A stretch of 64,000 nucleotides of DNA from the NCBI RefSeq assembly GCF_009720675.1, contig NZ_WNJO01000007.1, positions 1 to 64,000 on the forward strand. The letters run 5' to 3'. The translations under genes were made by a program, and so were the position numbers. The notes under the pieces are model-generated. The model did not search any database and was not told the origin of the DNA. It was given only the letters and a program-made list of their open reading frames with translations. This document shows, piece after piece, positions 54,190 through 64,000 of the stretch. The stretch is from Secundilactobacillus folii. Its GTDB lineage: Bacteria; Bacillota; Bacilli; Lactobacillales; Lactobacillaceae. Position 1 is the first letter of the stretch. Every line of letters begins with the position of its first letter.

Positions 54190-54828
54190 TTGACAGAACA
54201 GAAGATTCCAAAGGCAACCGCAAAACGTTTGCCGATTTATTATCGCTATTTAAATATCTTAAAAGATGCTGACAAGACGCGGGTCTCATCCACTGAGCTC
54301 TCAGATGCTGTTAAGGTTGATTCGGCCACTATTCGCCGTGATTTTTCCTACTTTGGCGCACTTGGTAAGCGCGGCTACGGCTACGATGTCGAGAGTTTGC
54401 TAAAGTTTTTCAAGAAAATTTTAAATCAGGATAAGTTGACCAACGCCGCCCTGATCGGGGTTGGTAATTTAGGTAATGCCCTGCTAAACTTTAATTTCCA
54501 CCAAAACAGTAATGTGCGAATCAGTGCGGCTTTTGACGTTCGGCCAGATTTGGCGAATACCGTTCAAAGCGGTGTCCCAATCTATCCGATGGCAGAACTG
54601 CGTAAACAACTGGAAGACCAACAGATTAAAATCGTGATTTTAACTGTGCCTTCGTCAGTTGCCCAAGACGTCACCGATGAAGCAATTGCCGGTGGGGTTC
54701 GAGGGATCCTGAACTTTACGTCATTACGGTTGTCTGTACCAAAGGACGTACGGGTTCAAAACGTTGATCTGACTAATGAATTGCAAACGCTGATTTACTT
54801 CCTTGATCATTATAATGATGAGGACTAG
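54190..54828 (+). CDS. rex: Redox-sensing transcriptional repressor Rex
   Basis: Senses NADH/NAD+ and represses fermentation and redox genes. It is 212 residues: N-terminal winged helix ([17 protein letters not shown] ... [14 protein letters not shown]) and a Rossmann domain ([10 protein letters not shown] near 90) with a C-terminal swapped helix ([13 protein letters not shown]). The TTG start is 9 bases after AAGGAGG. Confidence 0.95.
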   Translation: MTEQKIPKATAKRLPIYYRYLNILKDADKTRVSSTELSDAVKVDSATIRRDFSYFGALGKRGYGYDVESLLKFFKKILNQDKLTNAALIGVGNLGNALLNFNFHQNSNVRISAAFDVRPDLANTVQSGVPIYPMAELRKQLEDQQIKIVILTVPSSVAQDVTDEAIAGGVRGILNFTSLRLSVPKDVRVQNVDLTNELQTLIYFLDHYNDED

Positions 54829-54846
54829 GGTGGTGCAATCCGACTC

Positions 54847-54881
54847 AGAATGATTAGCCAAGTGCTAACCATTCTTTTTTT
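54847..54881 (+). terminator. Terminator of rex
   Basis: Stem AGAATGATTAGC / GCTAACCATTCT followed by T7. Confidence 0.85.
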
Positions 54882-54941
54882 ATGAAAAAGCTTAGAAATT
54901 ACGAGTTTTGGTGGGTATTTAAAAATTTTTGGTGAAATCTC

Positions 54942-54970
54942 TTGCAATTGAAAAGGAATAATTTTATAGT
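54942..54970 (+). promoter_or_regulatory. groESL promoter
   Basis: TTGCAA (54942-54947), 17-base spacer, TATAGT (54965-54970). The CIRCE operator begins 11 bases downstream. Confidence 0.8.
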
Positions 54971-54981
54971 ATTAACTGTGA

Positions 54982-55008
54982 TTAGCACTTATGTTAGATG
55001 AGTGCTAA
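54982..55008. promoter_or_regulatory. CIRCE operator (HrcA site)
   Basis: TTAGCACTT, 9 bases, GAGTGCTAA: one mismatch to the CIRCE consensus. HrcA bound here represses groESL until heat shock titrates GroEL. hrcA itself is outside the window. Confidence 0.95.
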
Positions 55009-55043
55009 CAGTGCTAAACTTTATATTTATTGGAGGGATTCAA

Positions 55044-55328
55044 GTGTTAAAACCATTAGGAGACCGTGTTATTTTACAAGCACAAGAAGAAGAGGAAACA
55101 ACTGTTGGCGGTATCGTGTTAGCAAGCAATGCGCAGGAGAAGCCACAAACGGGTAAGGTTATTGCTGTTGGTGATGGCCGTGTGCTTGACAATGGTGAAA
55201 AGGTTGCGCCAAGCGTTAAGGAAGGCGACACTGTCTTATTTGATAAATACGCTGGTACTGAAGTTAAGTACGAGGGCACCACTTACTTGGTAGTCCACGA
55301 AAAGGATTTAGTTGCCATCGTCGACTAA
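55044..55328 (+). CDS. groES: Co-chaperonin GroES
   Basis: Forms the heptameric lid of GroEL. It is 94 residues beginning [25 protein letters not shown], with the mobile loop there, and ending [11 protein letters not shown]. The GTG at 55044 follows GGAGGG; an upstream in-frame TTG falls between CIRCE and the ribosome site and is unlikely. Confidence 0.97.
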   Translation: MLKPLGDRVILQAQEEEETTVGGIVLASNAQEKPQTGKVIAVGDGRVLDNGEKVAPSVKEGDTVLFDKYAGTEVKYEGTTYLVVHEKDLVAIVD

Positions 55329-55385
55329 TCTAGTTTCAATCAAGAATTTAATGTTTAAACTATACTAATTATGAGGTGAAGTTAA

Positions 55386-57014
<1,629 letters not shown>

Positions 57015-57068
57015 TCGATTCTTCCTTGCGACAAGGGTTTGGAAGCTGATTAATTGAATTTTAAAGCA

Positions 57069-57110
57069 GAAGCAGTGATGAGTTTTAAGAACCCGTCACT
57101 GCTTCTTTGT
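57069..57110 (+). terminator. Terminator of groESL
   Basis: Stem GAAGCAGTGA / TCACTGCTTC with a 17-base loop that can partly pair, followed by TTTG. Confidence 0.8.
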
Positions 57111-57568
57111 CGTTTGAATGTGCGTAAAATGGTGGCATTTGGCCAGTAAATGGTTTAATTTCGAGAGAGTAGGGGGATCAGTTCACTGCATTTTGTAAGC
57201 GGGATTAGGTTCGAGGGCCTGTTGGGGGTTAAAAATACAAGATGGCAGCCATTAAGGGAATCTGATGAAGTAAGCCGCATCCTTTTTGAAATCGTGTCTA
57301 ACAGCCAGGAGTAACCTTCATAAAAGTCGAAATAATCACGTCGTATGTAAGCTGTTTTCACAACGGATGATGGGTGCTTTCGGGGAAGCGAAAGAACATT
57401 TGGGAACAGCTTGCTTTCACGCTCTAATATGTTGTACAATACCAATTGATTTTGCATACCCGTTTGCGTCATTAATTTAATTTGAATAGTCAATTCCGGA
57501 TAAGAGCTATCAGTCACTGCTATCCTCGTGGCTGATAGCTGTTATTCGTCGATAAAGGAGTAAACAAC
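57111..57568. other. Leader region of kimA
   Basis: A 458-base gap. A probable kimA promoter is TTGCTT (about 57411) with TACAAT (about 57434-57440). The region before it (57126-57400) has no gene I can support; a 120-codon antisense frame is unlikely to be real. No ydaO-type c-di-AMP riboswitch is seen. A hairpin at 57505-57540 is listed separately. Confidence 0.55.
57505..57540 (+). promoter_or_regulatory. Hairpin in the kimA leader
   Basis: AGCTATCAG (57505-57513) pairs with CTGATAGCT (57532-57540), extended by CAC/GTG inside. There is no T-run, so it is not a terminator. It ends about 16 bases before the AAAGGAG site of kimA. Confidence 0.5.
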
Positions 57569-59404
57569 ATGTGGCGATATTTGAAACGGTTTCTTATTGG
57601 TAAACCGTTGAAGACCTCAGACGAGGGGGGCCAGGCCTTAACAAAATTCAAAGCTTTAGCACTTCTTTCTTCTGATGCGTTGTCATCAGTCGCATATGGG
57701 ACTGAACAAATCACAACAGTTTTAATTACACTTTCTGCAGCTGCTTTAATGTATCAATTATGGGTAGCAGCGCTAGTGTTGGTATTACTGTTTGCTATTA
57801 CACTGTCTTATCAACAAATTATTCATGCCTATCCATCCGGTGGTGGCGCTTACGTCGTGGCAACGACTAATTGGGGACAATCTGCTGGGTTGGTTGCCGG
57901 CGGCTCACTTCTGGTCGATTATATGTTGACTGTGGCGGTTTCTGTGACTTCTGGTACAGATGCCATTATATCGGCGATTCCGTCACTAAGTGCCCATCAG
58001 GTAGGAATCTCAATCCTTCTTGTGCTTTTGATCATGGGCCTAAACCTGCGTGGGATGCGTGAGTCGGCATCGTTTTTGACGTTACCGGTTTATTTCTTTA
58101 TTGCGATGATCCTTATTATGATTGGTTGGGGAATCTACGAAATTGTTACGGGTCAAATTGTTTACCATGCTGCCGCCCATATTGGTGCGCCAGTCCAAGG
58201 TATGACGCTCGTTTTGTTCTTCCGTGCCTTCTCAAGTGGTTCATCTTCATTGACTGGTGTTGAAGCCATTAGTAACGCGGTACCGAATTTCAAGAAACCT
58301 AAGAGCCATAACGCTAGTGCAACGCTCGCTATTATGGCCACGATTCTGGGGTTCTTCTTTGGTGGCATTACCTTTCTAAGTTATTACTTAGGCATTCGGC
58401 CAATGGCTGATAACACTGTTTTGTCACAAATTGGTTCGGCAATTTTCGGTCACGGTTTAATTTACTACTTGTTACAATTAGCAACTGCAGCTATCTTAGC
58501 TGTGGCAGCAAATACCGGTTTTTCAGCCTTTCCGATTTTGGCTTATAACCTGGCAAAGGATAAGTTCCTACCGCACGCCTACTTGGATCGTGGCGATCGG
58601 CTCGGCTACTCTAACGGTATTATTTCACTGGCACTGGGTGCGATTGTTTTAATTATTATCTTCCACGGGAAGACAAGCCTATTAATTCCATTGTACGCAG
58701 TCGGAGTTTTCGTGCCGTTTACTTTATCGCAGTCAGGAATGATTCGCCACTGGTTCCGAGTCCGTGAGGGGAAATGGCCATTAAAAGCAATGATCAACTT
58801 CCTGGGGGCTTTCATTTCATTTTCATTGGTGGTCTTTCTGTTCTGGTTGCATTTTGGCAACGTTTGGCCTTATCTGATCGTCATGCCTGCTCTGTGCTAC
58901 ATGTTCTATCGCATCCATCTGCATTATATGAACGTGGCGCGACAGTTAAAGGTGACCGCCGAAAGCGAGTCAGTTAATCACCACTATGATGGGGCAACGG
59001 TGATCGTTTTAGTTAGCAACGTAACTCAAGTGACAGCTAACGCTATTGATTATGCGCGTTCGGTAGGTGATTACGTGATTGCAATGCACGTTTCATTCGA
59101 TGAGAATCCACGCAAGGAGCATAAGACCGCTCAAAAGTTTAAGGTCGAATTCCCTGATGTTCGATTTGTGGACATTCATTCTTCTTATCGGTCAATCATT
59201 ACGCCAACGCTGCGGTTCTGTGATGTGATTGCGAAGCGGGCAGCTGAACGGAACTTTACAACGACCGTCTTAGTTCCACAATTTGTACCACGACGGCCAT
59301 GGCAAAATATTTTGCATAATCAAACAGCGTTACGACTGCGATCAGCATTGAATACGCGTGAAAACATCATTGTTTCAACGTATAGTTACCACTTAAAACG
59401 TTAA
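57569..59404 (+). CDS. kimA: KimA-type K+ importer (APC superfamily)
   Basis: A 611-residue membrane transporter closely resembling B. subtilis KimA (formerly YdaO), a high-affinity proton-coupled K+ importer inhibited by c-di-AMP. Shared stretches include FLIGKPLKTS, LTKFKALALLSSDALSSVAYGTEQI at the N-terminus, PSGGGAYVVA, GGSLLVDYMLTVAVSVTSGTDAI and SGSSSLTGVEAISNAVPNF. About 12 membrane helices are followed by a cytoplasmic USP-like domain (about 470-611) where c-di-AMP could bind. An amino acid permease role is the alternative. Confidence 0.85.
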   Translation: MWRYLKRFLIGKPLKTSDEGGQALTKFKALALLSSDALSSVAYGTEQITTVLITLSAAALMYQLWVAALVLVLLFAITLSYQQIIHAYPSGGGAYVVATTNWGQSAGLVAGGSLLVDYMLTVAVSVTSGTDAIISAIPSLSAHQVGISILLVLLIMGLNLRGMRESASFLTLPVYFFIAMILIMIGWGIYEIVTGQIVYHAAAHIGAPVQGMTLVLFFRAFSSGSSSLTGVEAISNAVPNFKKPKSHNASATLAIMATILGFFFGGITFLSYYLGIRPMADNTVLSQIGSAIFGHGLIYYLLQLATAAILAVAANTGFSAFPILAYNLAKDKFLPHAYLDRGDRLGYSNGIISLALGAIVLIIIFHGKTSLLIPLYAVGVFVPFTLSQSGMIRHWFRVREGKWPLKAMINFLGAFISFSLVVFLFWLHFGNVWPYLIVMPALCYMFYRIHLHYMNVARQLKVTAESESVNHHYDGATVIVLVSNVTQVTANAIDYARSVGDYVIAMHVSFDENPRKEHKTAQKFKVEFPDVRFVDIHSSYRSIITPTLRFCDVIAKRAAERNFTTTVLVPQFVPRRPWQNILHNQTALRLRSALNTRENIIVSTYSYHLKR

Positions 59405-59440
59405 TAAAGAATTTAAGGCAACACTACAATTAAACAAACG

Positions 59441-59504
59441 AAATAGGGTTCCTGGAGACCAGCGACGATGTGTCGATTCTGGTCTCTAAGAACCCTATTT
59501 TGAT
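59441..59504 (+). terminator. Long composite hairpin after kimA
   Basis: Three nested pairings: AAATAGGGTTC with GAACCCTATTT (59441-59451, 59490-59500), AGACCAG with CTGGTCT, and CGAC with GTCG at the tip, with T4 following. It probably terminates kimA; the size is unusual. Confidence 0.7.
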
Positions 59505-59641
59505 CTTATGTGCTTGAGCAGCAATTTAATTGGCTCATAATGGCAGGTTGTTATTATCAATGAGACACCTGTATTTAACGTCAAATGCCGTTTGCAGTCA
59601 GAAGCTAGTCGAAAAATGCCTAGAGCAGCCAAAATAGGTCT

Positions 59642-59678
59642 AAAAAAAGCCCCGGAGCAAATGCTCTGGGACCTTTTT
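59642..59678 (-). terminator. Terminator of lrgAB
   Basis: Stem formed by CCCGGAGCA and TGCTCTGGG around AA, with A7 on the plus strand (T7 on the minus strand after lrgB). Confidence 0.85.
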
Positions 59679-59695
59679 GAACGATGACTTTGAGA

Positions 59696-60460
59696 TTAGA
59701 ATAAGTGCATCATTGAAGCGAATGGTGGAACAACGACATCAACAACGATTGAAATAACAACAACCGCGATTGAAGCCATAGCACCTTGGATAGAACCAAG
59801 TTGAACGGCCTTCGCTGAACCAACCGTGTGTCCTGCGGTACCTAAACCTAAACCAGCACCAACGGGATCACTGTTCAAACGGAAGATCTTGATCAAGAAG
59901 TCAGCTAAAGCGTAAATCAAGACGGCGTTTAAGATACATGCCATCGCAGTTACGGCTGGCACGCCACCAGTGGCGCCAGAAATAGGCATCGCAATAGCAG
60001 TCGTTGCAGCTTGTGGTAACATTGATGAAATCATCTGGTTGTTCAAACCGAACAGTTTGGACATGTAGTAGATGATAAACAGTGAAATAACCATCCCGAC
60101 AATTAATGAAAGAATAATTTCAAGCCAGAATTTTTTAACAACGTCATTACGACGGTATAGCGGAATGGCGAACGCAATAGTGGCAGGGTTTAAGAACCAG
60201 AAGATAATATCGCCACCTGGTTTGTAGGCTTCCATGTAGAAGGTTGGCAGGGTAACACCGAACCATTTAGCCATTAACCAAAGGATAAAGATACCTAATA
60301 CCATACCAACGAATAGCGGTTGGAACAAGAAGAAACCATTTGAAATCTTAAATAGCCATTGACCAATTAAGAAAACGATTAATGATAGAAAGATACCAAA
60401 AAAGGCAATTCCACCAATTTTCGGATCTAACGCATTACCAAAAAAGTTGACCCAAGTCAT
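59696..60460 (-). CDS. lrgB: LrgB family membrane protein
   Basis: A 254-residue integral membrane protein, partner of LrgA. The family was described as anti-holin-like in Staphylococcus; B. subtilis PftAB homologues carry pyruvate. The signature LPQAATTAIAMPISGATGGVPAVTA and AGLGLGTAGHTVGSAKA are present. About eight hydrophobic segments. It follows lrgA by 38 bases. Confidence 0.92.
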   Translation of the reverse strand: MTWVNFFGNALDPKIGGIAFFGIFLSLIVFLIGQWLFKISNGFFLFQPLFVGMVLGIFILWLMAKWFGVTLPTFYMEAYKPGGDIIFWFLNPATIAFAIPLYRRNDVVKKFWLEIILSLIVGMVISLFIIYYMSKLFGLNNQMISSMLPQAATTAIAMPISGATGGVPAVTAMACILNAVLIYALADFLIKIFRLNSDPVGAGLGLGTAGHTVGSAKAVQLGSIQGAMASIAVVVISIVVDVVVPPFASMMHLF

Positions 60461-60498
60461 TTAACTCAATCCTTTCTTTATTAAGATGAGAGTACCAA

Positions 60499-60945
60499 TT
60501 ACTGGATATCCGTGCTCTTGTGGAAGACGTGACGGCTGATAGCCATGAAGCCAGCGGTCGTGTAAGCAATGACAACTAACAAGATGATAGTCGCTAAGAT
60601 AATAGTGACGATCAACATAACCCCAGTAAAGGCACCATCGTCAGTAAAGACGTTCAGTGAGTTGGCCATTTGAATTCCAGAAGGAACAAACAAGAAGGCA
60701 ATCAGACTGATTAAGAAGTCGGCCATCTTTTCTACTTGGTACAACTTAATAATGTGTGAGGCTAAAAGCACGTACATCAAAACCAAACCAATAACCGGAG
60801 TTGGCACAGGAAACGACTTAGGGAATAATGGAGAAATCAATGATGACACAAACAGAACACACGCAAAAATACCCATTTGTTGTAAAATAGGTGCCGGTTC
60901 GTGTTCAACCTCCGATGTTTTGGCAGCTTGTTGATTACTTGCCAT
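60499..60945 (-). CDS. lrgA: LrgA family holin-like protein
   Basis: A 148-residue protein with four membrane helices (about 20-130) and hydrophilic ends. FVPSGIQMANSLNVF and SPLFPKSFPVPTPVIGLVLMYVLL are family motifs. AGGAG precedes the ATG at 60945. The first gene of lrgAB. Confidence 0.9.
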   Translation of the reverse strand: MASNQQAAKTSEVEHEPAPILQQMGIFACVLFVSSLISPLFPKSFPVPTPVIGLVLMYVLLASHIIKLYQVEKMADFLISLIAFLFVPSGIQMANSLNVFTDDGAFTGVMLIVTIILATIILLVVIAYTTAGFMAISRHVFHKSTDIQ

Positions 60946-60991
60946 AGGTAAACACTCCTTTCAAAATATATATAAAAACTTTCACAAACTT

Positions 60992-61046
60992 GCAAAGCGT
61001 TTCCACTTCACATATACAGTATAATAATTTTTGCTTAAAAAGGCAA
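60992..61046 (-). promoter_or_regulatory. lrgAB promoter with cre-like site
   Basis: On the minus strand: TTGCCT (61046-61041), 17-base spacer, TATACT (61023-61018). Just downstream, near the start point, GCAAAGCGTTTCCA (60992-61005, plus strand) matches the cre consensus at 12 of 14 positions. CcpA binding there would block transcription. Confidence 0.6.
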
Positions 61047-61223
61047 GAAGATAAAGATGTATTGGCATACAAAGCGGGATACGCAACTTGTGAAAAACCC
61101 GAAGAATCAGCTCTCATTGCTCAAAAATGCACGGATAATGTTGAAAATTCCATTAAGATTCATTGTGTTTACTGAAAGCGATTTGTATAATAGTACCAAT
61201 GCGTCATGAAGAGAGGAATACAA

Positions 61224-62318
61224 ATGAAATTTGAAATCATCGTCAGTTTGGTTGCGACCATGATTTTATCCGCGATCCTGACGCCGTTCGTACGAAAGTT
61301 GGCGTTCAAGGTTGGCGCTATCGACAAGCCAAACGCTAGGAGAGTCAACAAGGTGCCCATGCCAACCATGGGCGGTCTGGCAATCTTTTTGGCCTATACA
61401 TTTGCCACTGTTTTCCTGTTAAGGGAACAAATACCGACCCGTCAGCTTTGGGGCGTATTCGGCGGCGAATGCGTCATTATTTTGACTGGAATCATCGATG
61501 ATATCTTTGAATTAAAGCCCCGTCAAAAAGTTTTGGGGATCTCAATTGCAGCGCTGGTAGCCTACTTCGCGGCCGGTGTCAAAATGAGTCACGTCACAAT
61601 TCCGTTTGTTGGTATGGTCTCGCTTGGCTGGCTGAGTCTGCCAGTCACCTGGATCTGGATCTTAGCCATTACTAACGCAGTCAATTTGATTGACGGCCTG
61701 GATGGGTTAGCAACCGGAGTAGGGATCATCGCATTGTCCACGATGGGAATTACCGGCTTGTTTTTCTTGAACGTTGCCAATACTTTCGTCGCAATCTCAA
61801 TTTTCGCCTTGGTTGCTGCGATGGTTGGCTTTTTACCCTATAATTTCTTTCCCGCTCGCGTTTATTTGGGTGATACCGGGTCGCTATTTATCGGCTTTAT
61901 GATCTCGGTTTTTTCACTCTATGGTTTGAAAAACGTCACTTTTATCACGATGATTATTCCGGTCATCATCTTAGGTGTTCCAATTACCGACACGGTTTAC
62001 GCTATTTTACGGCGAATGCTTAATCGGCAGCCAATTTCACACGCGGATAAGCACCATCTGCACCACCGGTTGATGCAGATGGGCTTGACTCACCGTCAAA
62101 CGGTGCTTGTTATCTATGGTATCGCGCTGATTTTTGCCTTTATCTCACTGCTTTATCCAATTTCACCAACCTGGGGCGCAATCTGTTTGACAATTGCTAG
62201 TCTAGTTGGTTTGGAGCTATTTGTGGAGGCCATTGGGCTGGTTGGCAGTCACCGTCAACCGTTACTTAACTGGATCAAAAAATTGGTTAAGGGTACGACG
62301 TCAAAGAGTTCCCGATAA
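61224..62318 (+). CDS. tagO: Undecaprenyl-phosphate GlcNAc-1-phosphate transferase
   Basis: First committed enzyme of wall teichoic acid synthesis: moves GlcNAc-1-P from UDP-GlcNAc to undecaprenyl phosphate. It is a 364-residue polytopic membrane protein of the MraY/WecA family. IDKPNARRVNKVPMPTMGG, GIIDDIFELKPRQK (acidic DD), NAVNLIDGLDGLATG, FPARVYLGDTGSLFIG and the HADKHHLHHRL histidine motif are diagnostic. The ATG at 61224 follows AGAGGA. Confidence 0.94.
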   Translation: MKFEIIVSLVATMILSAILTPFVRKLAFKVGAIDKPNARRVNKVPMPTMGGLAIFLAYTFATVFLLREQIPTRQLWGVFGGECVIILTGIIDDIFELKPRQKVLGISIAALVAYFAAGVKMSHVTIPFVGMVSLGWLSLPVTWIWILAITNAVNLIDGLDGLATGVGIIALSTMGITGLFFLNVANTFVAISIFALVAAMVGFLPYNFFPARVYLGDTGSLFIGFMISVFSLYGLKNVTFITMIIPVIILGVPITDTVYAILRRMLNRQPISHADKHHLHHRLMQMGLTHRQTVLVIYGIALIFAFISLLYPISPTWGAICLTIASLVGLELFVEAIGLVGSHRQPLLNWIKKLVKGTTSKSSR

Positions 62319-62399
62319 CTAAAACTGCATTTTAAAATTGTTAAAACTAAGTGCTATTCACTTGGTCAGCAATCGAGACGGTGACAATACTCAGCGATT

Positions 62400-62560
62400 A
62401 ATAAAGTGGGCACTAATTTCTAGATTACTCAATCGAGGCTAAACAGATTTAGATCACCGCCATATAGCGATACTTAAAGTGGGTTCCCTAAACTTTTGGG
62501 AACCCATTTTTGATTTTGCGACATTCTGTGACCTAAACGTGTTCTACCACCTTTGCTACT
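62400..62560. repeat. Dispersed palindromic element, copy 3
   Basis: The core hairpin TTAAAGTGGGTTCCC / GGGAACCCATTTTTGA (about 62474-62514) shares AAAGTGGGTTCCCTAAA with copy 1. The left flank GATTTAGATCACCGCCATATAGCGATAC and right flank CTGTGACCTAAACGTGTT align with copies 1 and 2. TTTAGATCAC and GTGACCTAAAC are themselves inverted, so the whole unit is palindromic. Confidence 0.65.
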
Positions 62561-62587
62561 TTGCGGGTCATCGAAGGTAGCCCTTCC

Positions 62588-63238
62588 TTAGGATTCGCCG
62601 TAAACTGGAACATCCACTTCGTGATAAGATTCGGTGCCGACGTCAAAGGTCGTTTGTCCTGATAGTAAGTTCATGACATCGTTTTTCAAGGCTTCCAAAT
62701 CAGGTGTGTCGACTGCCACTTCGACTTTGACCTGTGCCGTGTACGCTGTGTCTTCAATCGCAATTTTTTGCTGTTCTAAAAAGTAACCTAGTTTTTCAAA
62801 GTTGGAGTAACTTACAGTCATCGTGACGCTGGTCTGCAAAACTAATTTGACGAGGCCGACACTCTCAATTGCGCGAGATGTGGCATTGCTGTAGGCACGG
62901 ATCAAACCGCCTGCACCTAATTTAATACCCCCAAAATACCGTGTCACCACAGCGACTAAGTTATGTAAATTCATTTTTTTTAAAACTTCAAGGATTGGGA
63001 CACCGGCTGTACCAGAAGGCTCTCCGTCATCTGATTCTCGCTGGATCTCATTATGCTCACCAATCATATAGGCAAAGCAGTTATGGTTAGCCTTGGTATT
63101 TTGGTGCCGAATCGTTTCGATAAAAGCATCGGCATCTTCCTTGGTTGTGACCCGCTGTAAATGGCAGATGAACTGTGATTTTTTGATATCCAATTCATGA
63201 CTGCCAGACGTTTTAATTGTTAAATAATTTTCTGGCAT
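62588..63238 (-). CDS. YigZ/IMPACT family protein
   Basis: A 216-residue protein of the YigZ (UPF0029) family, related to eukaryotic IMPACT. FICHLQRVTTKEDADAFIE, SDDGEPSGTAGVPILEVL and VVTRYFGGIKLGAGGLIRAYS are the family motifs; a C-terminal ferredoxin-like domain follows. Function uncertain (possible translation or stress link). Divergent from comFA, the common arrangement. Confidence 0.92.
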   Translation of the reverse strand: MPENYLTIKTSGSHELDIKKSQFICHLQRVTTKEDADAFIETIRHQNTKANHNCFAYMIGEHNEIQRESDDGEPSGTAGVPILEVLKKMNLHNLVAVVTRYFGGIKLGAGGLIRAYSNATSRAIESVGLVKLVLQTSVTMTVSYSNFEKLGYFLEQQKIAIEDTAYTAQVKVEVAVDTPDLEALKNDVMNLLSGQTTFDVGTESYHEVDVPVYGES

Positions 63239-63289
63239 ATAAACATTGTCTCCTTTTCTGACGTAGTTAGTTGAGAAGGGATGATGAAA

Positions 63290-64000
63290 ATGATTGATGC
63301 AGAACAGTTATACGGTCGTCAAATTTTGGCTGATGAGGTTCACTTAAATAACGCACAAGGCGTTCAACTGATTCGACGCCCTGCACTGGCAATTCAAGAC
63401 CGTTGGGTACTTTGTCAGCGGTGCGGTCAACGAACGTTAAAAAAAGAAGTCCGGTTACCTGGAAATAAATTTTATTGCCCCCATTGCTTCCAACTGGGTC
63501 GGGTGACCTCTGATCAATGGCTGTGGTCGTTAGCCGAGCCTAACTTGTTCATGCCTATTGCAAGCTCACCGTTATCTTGGCGTGGTAAATTGACACCCGC
63601 ACAGGCCAGCTGCAGTCAACAAGTTCGTCAATACTTTGCAGCCGGTCGGACGCACTTGCTTTGGGCAGTAACTGGAGCCGGTAAAACTGAAATGTTATTT
63701 CCGGGGATCCAATGGGCATTGTCGCATGGTCTGCGAGTTGGCATTGCGTCGCCTCGAGTCGATGTTTGTCTCGAACTGGCACCCAGATTTGAAGCGGCTT
63801 TCAAAAGCATTCCTCAAATTGTCCTGTATGGCGATATGAGTGGCACTTATGAATACCGCCAACTAACGATTTGCACCACTCATCAACTACTCCGATTTTA
63901 CCATGCTTTTGATGTTTTAGTGATCGATGAGGTGGATGCTTTTCCATTTGCTGCTGACCCAGGATTAAGCTTTGCGGCTGAACAGGCCAAAAAAGAGAGT
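63290..64000 (+). CDS. comFA: ComFA late competence helicase (partial)
   Basis: N-terminal 237 codons of a DNA-dependent ATPase needed for uptake of transforming DNA; the rest is beyond the window. A zinc-binding CQRCG (C42, C45) ... CPHC (C63, C66) precedes the helicase domain with Walker A GAGKT (129-133) and the DEVD box at 213-216. The ATG at 63290 is chosen because AAGGG lies 10 bases upstream; ATGs at 63281 and 63284 are too close to it. Confidence 0.92.
   Translation, partial: MIDAEQLYGRQILADEVHLNNAQGVQLIRRPALAIQDRWVLCQRCGQRTLKKEVRLPGNKFYCPHCFQLGRVTSDQWLWSLAEPNLFMPIASSPLSWRGKLTPAQASCSQQVRQYFAAGRTHLLWAVTGAGKTEMLFPGIQWALSHGLRVGIASPRVDVCLELAPRFEAAFKSIPQIVLYGDMSGTYEYRQLTICTTHQLLRFYHAFDVLVIDEVDAFPFAADPGLSFAAEQAKKES

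Larger units (their letters stand above)
59405..59695. other. Intergenic region with two large hairpins
   Basis: A 291-base gap between convergent kimA and lrgB. It contains the hairpins at 59441-59504 and 59642-59678, and otherwise nothing recognised. Confidence 0.6.

Noticed and set aside
57126-57400. Possible ydaO (c-di-AMP) riboswitch before kimA
   Set aside because: A GTAGGGGGATCAG stretch looks suggestive, but the other conserved blocks of the motif are missing, and the likely promoter lies downstream of it.
57155-57517. A 120-codon frame on the minus strand upstream of kimA
   Set aside because: It has a possible GTG start with GAGG nearby, but the protein resembles no family, the composition is unlike its neighbours, and it would run against the kimA leader.

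Overview
The window looks like ordinary chromosome from a low-to-mid G+C Gram-positive, almost certainly a member of the Lactobacillaceae. The evidence is AGGAGG-type ribosome binding sites with many TTG and GTG starts, the gltX-cysS-mrnC-rlmB-rae1-sigH-rpmG-secE-nusG-rplK-rplA-rplJ-rplL order, the tadA-SRP RNA-dnaX-ybaB-recR-yaaL order, a mannose-class PTS with ManO (DUF956), a PepC aminopeptidase, a FatA-type thioesterase, an LPXTG surface protein and wall teichoic acid genes. I cannot name the species from sequence alone. No prophage, insertion sequence, CRISPR array or rRNA operon is visible.

Layout. 1-0.44 kb: the 3' end of a sortase-anchored surface protein. 0.7-10 kb: proC; nagA-nagR behind a promoter with a NagR-like operator in its spacer; tagA (minus strand); the NAD salvage pair pncB-nadE; then a yybP-ykoY-type (Mn2+) riboswitch ahead of a P-type cation ATPase and a small unknown protein. 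10.4-15.2 kb: tex, a SprT-like gene, hom and thrB. 15.3-19.1 kb: tRNA-Leu(AAG), a HAD phosphatase and a PTS operon (IIA, IIB, IIC, IID, manO). 19.2-28.8 kb: an LCP-family gene, an AEC permease, gpmA, pepC, dut, radA, yacL and gltX. 29-36.6 kb: cysS to rplL with ribosomal-protein leader RNAs. 37-40.6 kb: nrdHEF on the minus strand behind two NrdR boxes. 40.7-51.9 kb: tadA, SRP RNA, dnaX, ybaB, recR, yaaL, tmk, darA, holB, yabA, rsmI, a thioesterase, tsaB, two GNAT genes and tsaD. 52-57 kb: an ABC-F gene (minus), rex with a Rex-like operator, and groESL with CIRCE. 57.5-64 kb: kimA, lrgAB (minus), tagO, yigZ (minus) and the start of comFA.

Several genes that lie far apart work together. TagO and TagA make the start of the wall teichoic acid linkage unit, and the LCP protein may attach the finished polymer. 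DarA senses c-di-AMP, and KimA belongs to a K+ importer family that c-di-AMP inhibits. TadA can act on A34 tRNAs, and an unusual A34 tRNA (Leu AAG) lies in the same window. A SigH/ComX-like sigma factor and ComFA point to at least the remains of a DNA-uptake system.

The most interesting non-gene signals are a family of three dispersed intergenic palindromic elements (about 10.15, 36.87 and 62.45 kb) and several well-formed regulatory sites: the NagR operator, Rex operator, paired NrdR boxes, Mn riboswitch, two L1-type mRNA sites and the L10 leader. I found no wholly new multi-gene system.
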